A stretch of 64,000 bases of DNA from Bifiguratus adelaidae (taxonomy: Eukaryota; Mucoromycota; Endogonomycetes; Endogonales): the NCBI GenBank assembly GCA_002261195.1, contig MVBO01000017.1, positions 62,001 to 126,000 of the forward strand, in the 5' to 3' direction. Each line of letters begins with the position of its first letter. Within the stretch, counting starts at the first letter, position 1. Below are positions 22,618-33,584 of this stretch, one piece after another. The position numbers and the translations under genes are program-made. The notes under the pieces are model-generated. The model saw only the letters and a list, made by a program, of their open reading frames with translations, did not search any database and had not been told where the DNA came from.

Positions 22618-24020
22618 CTATGCGCTAATCGTGTGATCGTAATCGATGGTCGGGACTACGGAAGACATGAACTTTAGGAAAATAATCATGTACTGGTCCA
22701 CTCTCAGAGCGTGATCTTCATCGCCAGAACCATCATCCATGCGCTCCATAATCTTCTTCATCACAGCCGCATGTTTGCAAGGATGAATGGAGGCTAGACT
22801 CATGTTGAGGTGGGGATGCGTCTCAATGGTCACCGTCTTGTGTGCATAGTCTTGTGATACATCATGAAATATCTGCGACGTGGTCAACGGCCGACGGTGC
22901 TACAGAAATAGGTGCAGATGCATGAGGCATAATTAACCGCGATTGCACATGCTAATTTACCTCGTCGTAACCAAAAAGCCACATCCGTGGTGTTTGGTAG
23001 TACTTGTCATATGTGATAAAGACGTCGTATGTGCGCACTTGAAGGATCTTGTCACTGCTGAGAGAGGCGTGAGCAACCACCCGTTCTGTGAAATTCTTTG
23101 ACTTACATGTCCTTGCTGTCGTCTGTCGTCAAGGCAGCCTAAATTTAGGATGTTAGTTTAAATAAGGCTCAACGACGTGGCCGACCTACCGGATCATCTT
23201 CTTCTTCGACGCCACCTTCGTCATCCTCGATGTCTGGTATATCGTCCAAATCTGGAATCTCTCCAGGTCTATCTTGATTGTCCTCGCTAGGATTGAAAGA
23301 AGGCTGTAAATTCAATTTCTTCATTCTAGAAATGGCTTCTTCGGCCTCGTTATCAGAGTCGTCAGAAATGTCATGCGCAATCTCCGAAATCGTTCTTGGG
23401 ACTAGTGTAGATCAGCATGGATGCATCGCCATCGGTGAGAGCACACATACCTCTGGAGCTATGGGTATACATCCAAGAGTCGTCATCTCCCATATCTCCA
23501 TGGACTTGTTCTTCAGCATCATCGTCTGTATATTCCATCTGCTTGACTCGTCGCAAACAAGGCACTGTCATCTGGATTAATGGTATGCAACGTGGTTTCA
23601 ATCACCGTACCATTGCGGGTGATCAAGAATTGCTTTTGTGGTGGCAAATAGTCGCGCAACTTGTTGGCATCTCCACTTTGCCTATCATACGTTTGCGACT
23701 CAGTGTTTGTTTAATACTGATGGATAGACTTACCATGACCATGTAGGACATTTGTACACCAAAAAGTCACCCGCTGCGACAAACTAGGTGCAAGAATTGT
23801 GAGTGACATGCAACCGAATGCCGCGCAATGTCTAGGGATCGTGCAGGGCCAACGTCTACGAGACGCGACGCGCTAGCTATAGGGACTGGGCACGACTTAC
23901 CTCTTCTGGTGTCACGCAACCTGTTTCCTTGAACTTGGAGTTCTTGAGGACAGGTGCAAGGTACTCTCTCACTGATTGAAATGCAGAGAACATTTGGTTG
24001 TATGCATCTTGCATAGCCAT
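22618..24020 (-). CDS. ATG3: Autophagy E2-like enzyme ATG3
   Basis: E2-like enzyme that transfers ATG8 to phosphatidylethanolamine. Eight exons: 24020-23901, 23783-23734, 23681-23611, 23564-23451, 23401-23190, 23138-23107, 23054-22961 and 22899-22618; 324 residues. The N-terminal membrane-curvature helix is followed by [41 protein letters not shown] opens the E2 core; an acidic flexible region follows; then [20 protein letters not shown]. The catalytic Cys is in the [13 protein letters not shown] motif, and [17 protein letters not shown] ends the protein. In exon 7 the acceptor could lie three bases earlier, adding one Ser. Confidence 0.95.
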
Positions 24021-24163
24021 ACTGAAGCAAGATAAGGGTACGAAAAAGGTGCTGAGAAGGTGCTGAGAAGAGGAACAAGAAGAGCAGGTGCAAAAGAGTG
24101 TTCTGTTCTATGTGTCGTTGAGACGTCCTATGACTTTCACTTCCATTTATGGTCATTTTCTAG

Positions 24164-26722
24164 CTAGTCTTCCTCCACGTCGGCACTGTCCAACAAGGCC
24201 TTGCATTGCTCCTTGACCTTGCGATGAGAACTTAAGAATGATCCCAGCGGAGTAGCGTGCGGTTGTACATCTTGCAGGAACCTTGTGATCTGAGATTGCT
24301 CCGTTGGACTGAATTCGACGCGGGATCTTTGTTGTTCAATGTACTTGGAATTGGCCTCGAGCTACGTTCGTGTCAGAACCTGTTTGAAGACCAATTATGC
24401 GAACACTTACTTTGTCGACGAGCTGGTGAAGCTGTTTATTGAACTTGATATTCTTGCTCTTTTTGATGTTTCTCTTCAGCTGCCAGTTGATGTGAGATTT
24501 GATAATGTCAAAGCAATCGATCAAACACTTACCAGTACAATAGCTGGAATGACCAGCTCAGGGAAAGCAATGGATTTCGAGAAGCAAGCATAGTACTCCA
24601 GCAATGTGTCGTATACCTCCTCCAACAAACCATCTTGATTCACCTTGGTATGCATGTATTGTTTTGGCGTCTTAAGATAGAGCTGATAATCCAAGGGCTT
24701 CATTGTTCCTGGTTTGGCCTTCTTTTTGATCTCTGCACTTTCCAAAACTTCAAAAATATATGGAGCGAGCGGTATGAAGACTCCAGTTTGTCGTATCAAT
24801 GCGGTAATGGATCGGATGACATGGAATCGAAGAGGAAAGTATTGTGCCGTTGGAATTAACCTGACAATTGATCAGCTTCCATCTCCTCGCTCTGATTTCA
24901 GACAACCTACCTTATTACACCAATGGCAACTTGCACAAGAGGATATATCAACGGCTGGAGTGGGGACTCGCTCAATCCCAATTCGGCTAATGTCTCTGCA
25001 CCGCAATAATCGCATATTACATTTGTCCAAAAGTCGAGGCAATGGATGAATTGCCAATTGTAAACCGACTTATAGCTCTCCTATGAAAATTGTCAGCATC
25101 CAACGCCAATAATAACCTTACTGACTAACCTTGCTTTTAATGTTCATCGAGTTTCGAAGATGAATAGCTAGCTGGCGGATATACACGAAACCGTGCTGAT
25201 AACTTATCTCAAAGTCAAGACCATACAGCTGAGCAGCCAGGTTACGCATGAGATTGATGCTCGGAATTGTATGTATGTTGGTGTTCTTGGCATTGCGAAC
25301 AAACGTGGAATAGATGCCTTTGAGACAAAGCTCCAAGAAGTTGCTTTTGGCGGTGGCTTTGCCGGGTCCTTGTTTTGTAGCCGGAGTGGAAGTCATCGAA
25401 GTTTTGGCAAGAGTCCTTATGCTGAGGAAGCACTGAATCCGCACGCTGTCACTCGATGAGGTATTTGACCAGTGAGACAACAATTGCTTGAGGTAGTCGC
25501 GACCGAGGCGGTTAAAGCAAACCCAATATGCGTTGCACCGCTCGAGTTCCTTGACCACAAAGTAGATCATATCATTATCCGTGAGTCCTTTCAAAAGATG
25601 AAGAGAATTCTGAAGGAAGGACTTGACGACTGAATGCAGTTGCCGCCATTTTGGAGCTGTGGTTGGCGCGTCGCGATCCCTTTTCGGAGGGAGATGATGA
25701 TCGAGAACAGTTGGGACTTGCTTCAAAGTTGTGATAATTACCTTTGTGAAAACTTGGCAAAGTAAAATCAGTAAGGCAGACTCTCTGAAAGTAGGCAAAC
25801 AGTGCAACTTACTGGCTGGATCGTCAATCTTGTAAGCAAAGCCTGCGTCCTCATCGTCATGCATCCTAGCAGCAGTGCGAAAAGCAAGCAACATTCGACG
25901 AAGAGACCGCAGCGAGTGTGTCTGATTCGAAGCATTTAACGACATGTCGAAAATATAGTAAAGTGATTTACCTGCTGCATGTGTTCTGACCATGTGTTTA
26001 TCATGTCTTTTGTGAGAGTAGTAGACCCTTCACCAGAGTCGATCTTTGATGCCTTTTTCTCTTTGGGTAATGGTTCCTCTTCCTCCTCTTCCGAGCCCTC
26101 CAACTCTTCGTCGTCCTCTTGGTCCTCGTCTTGGTCCTCGTCCTCTCCCTCTTCATCTACCATTTCATGATCTGCAGCCTCTTCATCCTAGGAATAACAG
26201 TGTAGATTTTTAGACCAGTGAAATGGAACATCAAGCGTTCAACCCTACCTCTCCTTCACTCATCATATCATCTGCGTCTTCATTTTCAGACATATCAAAA
26301 TCCAAAAGCTCTTGATCATTCTTTTGCAGATATTCGTAGAATTCCGGATCTTTCTCCTTCAGGCTCTCCAATTGCGCCTTATGCTTTGACGCTTCGCGCG
26401 AAATCTTTGCCTTAACGCTTGACGCGCCATTCACCTTCGGTTTAGCCTCTTTTCTTGCAGCTTGTTTATCATTCGTCTTCATCTCGTCGTCACTGTCACT
26501 ACCGCCAGATGCGACGCTGTCCATTTCGTCTTCTTCGAAGCCACCACTGAAAAAGTCGTTAACGCTCATGGCTGCGAATCTGTAAACTTCATATTTAACC
26601 AGCGGCTCAAGTGAGTCATGACAGCCTACATACTTGTTCTCGCTACTCTTGGCTCCATCCTTGGCTTTCTGCTGCTTTGTAGCGTGCCCATTCTGAGCTT
26701 TACCTTCCTTGTGTCGAGCCAT
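24164..26722 (-). CDS. NOC2: Nucleolar complex protein 2 (NOC2)
   Basis: Pre-60S ribosome biogenesis and export factor, partner of NOC1/NOC3. Nine exons: 26722-26634, 26579-26249, 26187-25972, 25921-25813, 25752-25130, 25080-24911, 24860-24533, 24479-24411 and 24361-24164; 710 residues. The N-terminus is basic then acidic with two Glu/Asp runs. Conserved NOC2 segments include [62 protein letters not shown] and [13 protein letters not shown]. Divergent from the AP-1 beta gene with about 100 bp between ATGs. Confidence 0.93.
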
Positions 26723-26824
26723 GGTTCAACTCCAAAGGTCAAAAACCAAAAAAAATTTCAAGCACGTGAGTTGACTTGAAATTCGTACTTGAGCCGACGG
26801 TGAGACGCTGTTCCTTTGAGAAAG

Positions 26825-29310
26825 ATGTCGGACGCCAAGTACTTTCAGCGAGGTATGTAGGGTCTCAGAGTAAGCCAGCGGTCATGAAATTGCCCTGAAT
26901 GCTCATTTCTTCCCATCTCTGCTTGTCGTTTTCTCGTATAGGCAAGATACAGGAACTTCGAGCTGAGCTCAACTCCGACAAGAAAGACAGCAAACATGTG
27001 AGGAAGAAGACGGTAATGAAGAAAATTGTGGCCAACATGACCATGGGAAACGACATGTCGCCTTTGTTTCCCGACATTATAAACGTGATGAACGTCCCGG
27101 TGTTGGAAATCAAGAAAATGGTCTACCTCTACCTCATCAATTATGCGCGTAACCGGCCGGAAATGGCCATGATGGCGGTGACCACGTTCACAAAGGTTCG
27201 CAAACATGATCCGAGGCTGTTTGCATGCCGATGTCATTTACCGAACGTCTTAGGATGTCGAGGATCCGAATCCGTTGATTCGCGCGTTATCCATCAGGAC
27301 TATGGGGTACATACAGGTCGACAAAGTCATTCAAAGTCTTTTAGAACCCCTGAGGCACTGCTTACGAGATCAGGATCCATATGTTCGGAAGACGGCTGCT
27401 ATTTCTGTTGCAAAACTCTACATTTACGATCGGGTCTTGGTGGAACAGGAGGGTTTCCTCGATATGCTTCGGGATTTGCTAGGGGATCCTAATCCTACTG
27501 TAAGTGAGCTGCAACTTCCTGGCCATCAAACATACTAAACCTTGAGCCAGGTGGTCGGAAATGCGATTGCCGCGCTGACAGAGATCTCAGAACGCTCAGA
27601 GAACGTTCAACTGAAACTAAACATGTCAATCGCTAGCAAATTGGTTGCGGCTTTGAACGAATGCTCGGAGTGGGCACAAACCTACATCCTCGAAGCTCTC
27701 ATGTACTGTGTACCACAAGAGTCTGCTGATGCTGTTATGCTGGCGGAGCGTATCGTGCCTCGTTTGCAGCATGCGAATAGTGCGGTGGTCCTGACGTCCA
27801 TCAAGGTCATCATCTATCTTATGAACTACATGGATAGCCCTGAAGATATTTCCTCACTTTCGAAGAAGCTGACGCCGCCTTTAGGTGAGTCGTATTATGC
27901 AGGACGATCGCAGCAGTCGCTAAAGATGCGTGGCAGTGACATTGCTATCGTCGGGCCCTGAAGTTCAGTACGTTGCGCTAAGGAATATTCTCATTATCAT
28001 CCAAAAGAGACCAGAGGTTCTCAAGAACGAAATGAAGGTCTTCTTTTGCAAGTACAATGATCCCATTTACGTCAAGCTGGCAAAACTGGAGATTATGTTT
28101 CGACTCGCTAATCCCAAGAACATTGATCAGGTTCTCAACGAAGTCAAAGAGTAAGTGTTGACCTGCATGTAGCTGGATACTCTCCATACTCACATTGACT
28201 CTAGATATGCTGCGGAAGTAGATGTGGATTTTGTTAGAAAAGCCGTTCGGTGTATCGGACGACTTGCAGTCAAAATTGAAGCAGCAGCGGAGCGATGCAT
28301 TTCAGCTCTATTGGAGCTAATCCAAACAAAAGTCAATTACGTTGTGCAAGAGGCCATTGTTGTCATTAGGGTGAGTAAAGGTGCAGCTGGTGGAAGTATG
28401 TTTCTAACAACGGTATACAAGGACATTTTCCGGAAGTACCCTAATCGCTATGAGAGCATTATTGGTACCTTGTGCGAATATCTTGATAACTTGGACGAAC
28501 CAGAGGCGAAGGCTGCCATGATTTGGATCATTGGGCAGTATGCCGACCGAATCGAAAATGCAGATGAGCTTCTAGAGGACTTTTGTTACACGTTCCTTGA
28601 GGATCCGCAGGAGGTGAGAAAGTGACAATACTTTTACCTCCAGGCATGAAAATAACGAGTGGAATGCTATTTAGGTACAACTTGCACTTTTAACAGCCGT
28701 TGTCAAGCTGTTCATCAAACGTCCGAGCGCTGGCGAAGAATTGGTGCCCAAAGTACTGAAATGGGCTACCGAGGAGAGCGACAATCCAGATCTTCGAGAT
28801 CGTGGATACATTTACTGGCGACTCTTGTCCACTGACCCGGCTGCAGCCAAGGCGAGTACTTGCACAGTTTGGTCGCAGCGTATGCTAATGGACGTCAATA
28901 GGCCATAGTCATGTCCGACAAACCAGACATTTCAACAGAATCAGACAATATGGACCCTATGCTTCTGGAAGAACTATTGCTCCATATCGGCTCTCTTGCG
29001 TCCATCTATCACAAGTCACCAACCACCTTCCTTCATCATTATAAGCCTAGGTACCTCATTCCCTCACCAGCGCTACAGAGACAGATACCCACGACTCCCC
29101 GGGCCGAGGTTCGCGAGAATCCGTAAGTGATGCCGACGTATGGATGACGCTAATGCAATCGAACATAGAACTGATGCTATGAATGGTTACAATCCTTACA
29201 TGAGTGACTTCAATCAGCAGCCATCGTTCCCCGTGGATCTCGTCAATCAAGCTGATCCCCAGCAGAACCAGCAGGACATTAGCGATCCAGATTTCCTGAT
29301 TGATTTGTAG
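26825..29310 (+). CDS. APL2: AP-1 complex beta subunit (beta-adaptin, APL2), trunk only
   Basis: Large subunit of the clathrin adaptor AP-1 at the trans-Golgi/endosome. Ten exons: 26825-26852, 26942-27195, 27254-27499, 27551-27884, 27937-28150, 28205-28370, 28422-28613, 28675-28851, 28902-29122 and 29169-29310; 657 residues. The armadillo trunk is complete ([72 protein letters not shown]). After the trunk there are only about 60 hinge residues ending DPDFLIDL, so the C-terminal appendage (ear) of animal beta1 is absent, as in yeast Apl2. Intron 8 (28852-28901) uses a GC donor (AAG|GCGAGT). Confidence 0.95.
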
Positions 29311-29790
29311 TTTTTGTTGGATATCCCAAAAAAGCCCAGTATTGACGTTGAACTGATGCTCATGTGAACAAATAGAGCATGCTACAGAGTCCTTTCACCC
29401 GCGTCAATACGTTTCCTTACCACCTACTCTATCCTCATGTCAACAACTTTTCACTTCAACAACTCATAGTCACCCTAACAAAGTCGATCCTACGACCTAA
29501 AGTCCTCCTGACATTTCTCGCCCTCACCATCGTCCTCTTCGACCTCGATGACTCGGAAGAGGAGGAATGGGAAGATCCAGGTGGTTTTGAAGCAATGGAG
29601 GAGGAATGAGCACAAAAGCGAACCACGCAACTAAGACGCAGGGCACTCGTGACGAGCATGCGCTCAACCGGCAGATCTTACCATCATTGAAGCACGAAAA
29701 CAGGCATCATTTGACATTCCTGTGTATGTACATTATGCAATGTAATGTTAGGGCAAAAAGGCAGGTTGAATAAAACATATCTACTGTAGC
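29311..29790. other. Convergent intergenic region with one small open frame
   Basis: 3' flanks of APL2 (+) and ERV25 (-). Apart from the 76-codon frame listed separately, nothing coding was seen. Confidence 0.4.
29379..29609 (+). CDS. Possible 76-residue membrane miniprotein
   Basis: Uninterrupted ATG-to-stop frame just past the APL2 stop. It contains one hydrophobic stretch (VLLTFLALTIVLF) followed by a strongly acidic tail (DDSEEEEWEDPGG). No family recognised. It could equally be 3'-untranslated sequence of APL2; only the ordered helix-then-acidic-tail pattern speaks for it. Confidence 0.25.
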   Translation: MLQSPFTRVNTFPYHLLYPHVNNFSLQQLIVTLTKSILRPKVLLTFLALTIVLFDLDDSEEEEWEDPGGFEAMEEE

Positions 29791-30596
29791 CTAATCAATT
29801 AGTCTCTTCCGCTTAAAGAACCGGCGCAAGTAGAAGATTTGCCATGTACCCAAGCCAATGAGGGTGAACAGGGTAAGCAGACTGAACCATTGTACGCGCT
29901 CATTGGTGGATTCTGACAGACACGTCAATGACCATTCGCGTCAGATCGCCAAGTTTTTCACCTACCATTCGTATCTCTCATCTTAGCTTCTCTGGTCTTG
30001 AGATATTCCATTTCATCGACGATCTCCTGGACCACCTTCTCTAGTTTGCGCAATTCCACCTCTAGTGGAGCAAGTTTTTCAGCCTTGGCCAGTGATTGAT
30101 AGTCATCGGCTTCGGCACCGATCTCAAATTCCAAATCGATCACTCTGCTGTATTTTGGATCGGGTTGGATACCTAGAGCAATGCATGAGATACGGTGACC
30201 TTCTGCTTGTTGATGTGTAATCACCATCATGCAATGTGTTCGTGAAGCATACTGAGATGTCTGCATCAGCGTGCGTGTTGAAAGCTAGTCGTACTTCGCC
30301 ATTGAGATCTCTCTTCTTGTCATATGAGTTCGCAGACAGACTATTGTCAAAGATCTATGCAGACAGTGTCAGCGTATCTACACCATCCGATAGCATTGAC
30401 AAACCTCAAGGCCGACGCGCTGATTGTAGCCATCGCTCACTTTGACTAGCACCAAGACCATTGTATCCTGAGGCACATACTGATGGATACACTTTCGCTT
30501 TGGGTGGACTGAAAGTGTCGCAGGGAGGTCAAACTTGATGGCCGAAGCCATTGAACACCATAGGGCGACAAGCGCCAGCAGTAGTGCGTTGCGCAT
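29791..30596 (-). CDS. ERV25: p24-family COPII/COPI cargo receptor, ERV25 (delta) type
   Basis: Type I membrane protein cycling between ER and Golgi. Four exons: 30596-30405, 30354-30225, 30172-29966 and 29912-29791; 216 residues. Signal peptide MRNALLLALVALWCSMASA; GOLD domain with Cys in KRKCIHQYV and DISVCF; coiled coil VELRKLEKVVQEIVDEMEYLK; REAKMRDTNESTNERVQWFS leads into one membrane helix. The cytosolic tail LRRFFKRKRLID has the FF COPII/COPI signal and basic residues of the delta class. The ortholog choice rests on the MRDTNEST motif and the tail. Confidence 0.92.
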
Positions 30597-30876
30597 CGTT
30601 GGACAGGATGGAGATCAAGCGCCGCGTACGGCTGGAAAAGAAATGGGGATAATGTGACGTCACACTCAGCGCCCACGAGCGCAAACTTCTGTTCTAGGGT
30701 CCAATATCATACGCTGCAAGGCGCCCATGGCTTTCATATGCTACGTCACTGCGTAAAATGACCTGCCAGCCACTGCTCTAGACTCAATGGCTTGTTAATG
30801 CTTTGCTAGACAAGCGCGACGTTCACCCACCTTTAAGCACTTTCCTAATTGGGCCATTCATATCCTTACTTCGACC

Positions 30877-31863
30877 ATGAGTCTTCGCAACTTTGCATCG
30901 TCAGGGCGAAAAATTGTCGCCATTGGCAGAAACTATGCGTACGTGGTGCTGCATACATTTGACATCATTTGAATAACTGACCACCTGTCTCCGCTTTCGC
31001 AGTGACCACGCCAAAGAGCTCAACAATGCCGTACCCAAAGCACCTTTCTTCTTTCTGAAGCCGACCTCGTCCTACTTGCAAAGTGGCAATGTCATTGTGC
31101 CAAGAGGCTGTGATGTTCACCATGAAGGTAGGCCGATAGCTACAAAGGCGTGTCTGACCATTATTATAGTGGAGCTCGGCGTCGTTATCGGCAAAGAAGC
31201 TCGCGACATTGATGAGTCTCGGGCGAGCGATTACATTGGAGGCAAGTATCCGGTCGGAGTGGCATGATGTTTTCATTACACTCATGCTTGCATCCATTAG
31301 GTTATGCACTTGCTATCGATATGACTGCACGTAACCTCCAGAACGAAGCCAAGAAGAAGGGGTTGCCGTGGTCAGCCGCAAAGGGTTTCGATACCTTTAC
31401 GCCCATCTCGTAAGCGCACCCCCAATCATCCCCTTCGATTATTGACGGTTTCTTAGGACCTTTATCGAAAAAAGCGAGATACCGGATCCCCACAATGTGG
31501 ATTTGTGGATCAAAGTAGGTAGAGTGCCTTTTGTACCCAGATTTCTCATTCTCGGTCCGTTTAGCTCGATGGGCAGATCAAACAACAAGGCAATACCAAG
31601 GATATGCTTTTCAAGTCAGTATTTTTGCAGTAGGGAACGAACGCGGCTCATCTAGAATTAGTATTCCATCACTCTTGGCTTACGTTTCCTCAATCATGCG
31701 CCTGGAAGTAGGTGATCTTTTGATCACCGGTACACCCGCTGGCGTCGGTCCAATTAAGGCTGGTCAAAGAATTGAGGCTGGTCTTCGTAGAGGAGGCGAG
31801 CATAAGGATATCTTGACCATGCAATTTGGCGTAGAAGATTCTACGGGAAGGTTCTCGGCATAG
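30877..31863 (+). CDS. FAHD1: Fumarylacetoacetate hydrolase-fold acylpyruvase/oxaloacetate decarboxylase (FAHD1-like)
   Basis: Small FAH-fold enzyme; animal FAHD1 hydrolyses acylpyruvates and decarboxylates oxaloacetate in mitochondria. Seven exons: 30877-30938, 31003-31127, 31170-31241, 31301-31409, 31457-31514, 31565-31614 and 31656-31863; 227 residues. Motifs: IVAIGRNYADHAKEL, FFFLKPTSSYL, the metal-binding HHEVELGVVIG and YALAIDMTARNLQ, GFDTFTPIS, and LITGTPAGVGP. The N-terminus (MSLRNFASSGRK) is short and basic, compatible with weak mitochondrial targeting. Intron 3 (31242-31300) needs a GC donor (GGAG|GCAAGT) to keep YIGG joined to YALAID. Confidence 0.93.
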
Positions 31864-31924
31864 ACATGATCTCTTATAGACTTTTGTCACAAAACTAAAA
31901 GTTTTATTTTGTCGATCCCATTAC

Positions 31925-33378
31925 TCATCGACGTACACTTTGGACATAGCTGTTGTACAAGTCATCAAAGAAGGTGGCGTCATTCTGCACCATATTCATG
32001 AATTGCTGAATGAATTCTGGTTTCGAAAGAACGGAACCAGGAGGTGTATTGAGGCGGTGGATATGTGCTTGAGAAGAAATGTCCAAGGCAGTAGAACGTT
32101 TGAGAGGATCCGCGCCGCTGAATGAGAATGGACGCGGCGGCTCGTTCATTGTTTTATCGTTTAAACTAGGTGGGGTTGGTGACGGCATATAGCTGGTGGG
32201 AGTGGGCATTTCCATGCGCTGATTAAAGGTGTGGTTTGTCGTGTTGACGCGGGGAATGTTGGGTTGTTGTGAGTGTGAAGGAGATACGTACTGTGGAGAG
32301 TGATGGGAGTTGGCTTTATGAAAGGCAACTTGCGGTGACGGCATCTGCTGGAAACCGCGACCGTCCGCATATTGGGATATGTTACTGTGAGATAGCGAGG
32401 GGCTGTTTACATGAGTTGGATTCTGTAGCAGAGCCAGCAATGCTTTTCCGTCTTTTGCAGCCTTTTCACTCGGTGAGGTTTGTGTTTTGCCCTTACCATT
32501 GAGTTGCGCGAGCAATGAGTGAGATGAGGATTTCGGCATTGGAGGTGGAGTAACTGTTCTCTCGGGTCCAGTCTTTTTGGATTTCTGCAAAAGCTGCAAC
32601 AGCGATGCGGTGGGATCTGGTACTGGCTGCTTTACAGGTGGTGCTGGATAAGCTGCTGGACTGGATTCCTTTTTGGCACCAGTTGCTGTTTGAAGAAGTG
32701 ACATGATATCAAAGCTCTGCCCGCCTTGTGGTGTTGGATGGTTGTTTGCAGGACCCGCTTTGGATTGAGCACTCAGTCTAATGATGCCATGTCGAAGTGA
32801 ATACATTGCGCAGAGTCCGTTAAGAGAGATGACCTACGTCATTAGCCTTTGCGCTAGCCGCTCCCTATCCTTTGTTTCGTATAGCCATAATCCGTAGACA
32901 CCTAGATTCCGAAGTACATTAGCATTCGCTGTGGCTTGAGGAGCCGATGACTCACCTTCAGGCGTTTGATACATGATATATTCCGATGTAAGCTGAAACT
33001 CAAGCGAGTCCGTAAGCAAAGTAACAAAGTTGTCCATGCTCTGTCGATTCAGTATAATTATGCCGTAATATGGAGATCGGGACCTGAGCACCGACATGTA
33101 AGCCCTCGAGCTCTCTTCGACCTTTTCTCTGCAGTGCTCCTACTAACCGTTGTACAAGGAAGAGGGTACCTTCCACGCCAAGTTTTGTCTACAACTTTCT
33201 GCTTAACAAGGAATGGACACAATCGCGCACAATGTCACCTTACCCAAGCCTTTGGCTCTCCGGCGAGTTTGTACACAACAGAGAAACTAGTAGAGTCAAC
33301 GATATCTGTTATACTGCTGTCTTGCCGCCGTAATACTGCCAGATTAGCAGCATGGCGCGTCCCATTGTCTAGTGGCAT
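31925..33378 (-). CDS. DCP1: mRNA-decapping enzyme subunit DCP1
   Basis: EVH1-fold activator of the DCP2 decapping enzyme in P-bodies. Four exons: 33378-33244, 33188-33148, 33128-32838 and 32777-31925; 439 residues. The EVH1 domain reads NLAVLRRQDSSITDIVDST, SFSVVYKL, LGVEGTLFLVQR, YYGIIILNRQSMDNF and GVYGLWLYE, all typical of DCP1. The long C-terminal part is Ser/Pro/Gln/His-rich and ends in LSKPEFIQQFMNMVQ...FFDDLYNSYV, which looks like the trimerisation helix of animal DCP1 and is missing from S. pombe Dcp1. In exon 3 a 27-base in-frame segment with GT and AG ends is kept as coding. Confidence 0.88.
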
Positions 33379-33584
33379 GCTGGATCGTTTCAAGAATGAC
33401 CAAAATTGAGCAAGAGGTGCAATTTGATGTTGCAAGAATGAAAGACAATATCCAATGTGCGGCTATAAAAGAGTTTCGGGTGCCTATGAGCATGAAAGAT
33501 TGCGCGCTCTGAGATGATAAGCGAATGAGCAATGTCCGAGTCTGTACAATGGTAATTACACGAATAAAACATAGGGGAGGTATC

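Noticed and set aside
29052-29071. 20-nt GT...AG segment in the APL2 hinge
   Set aside because: Too short to splice, and the unspliced frame joins correctly to the last exon.
32929-32955. 27-nt GT...AG segment in DCP1 that could be an ultra-short intron
   Set aside because: Length is a multiple of three and the frame stays open through it; too short for a normal spliceosomal intron.
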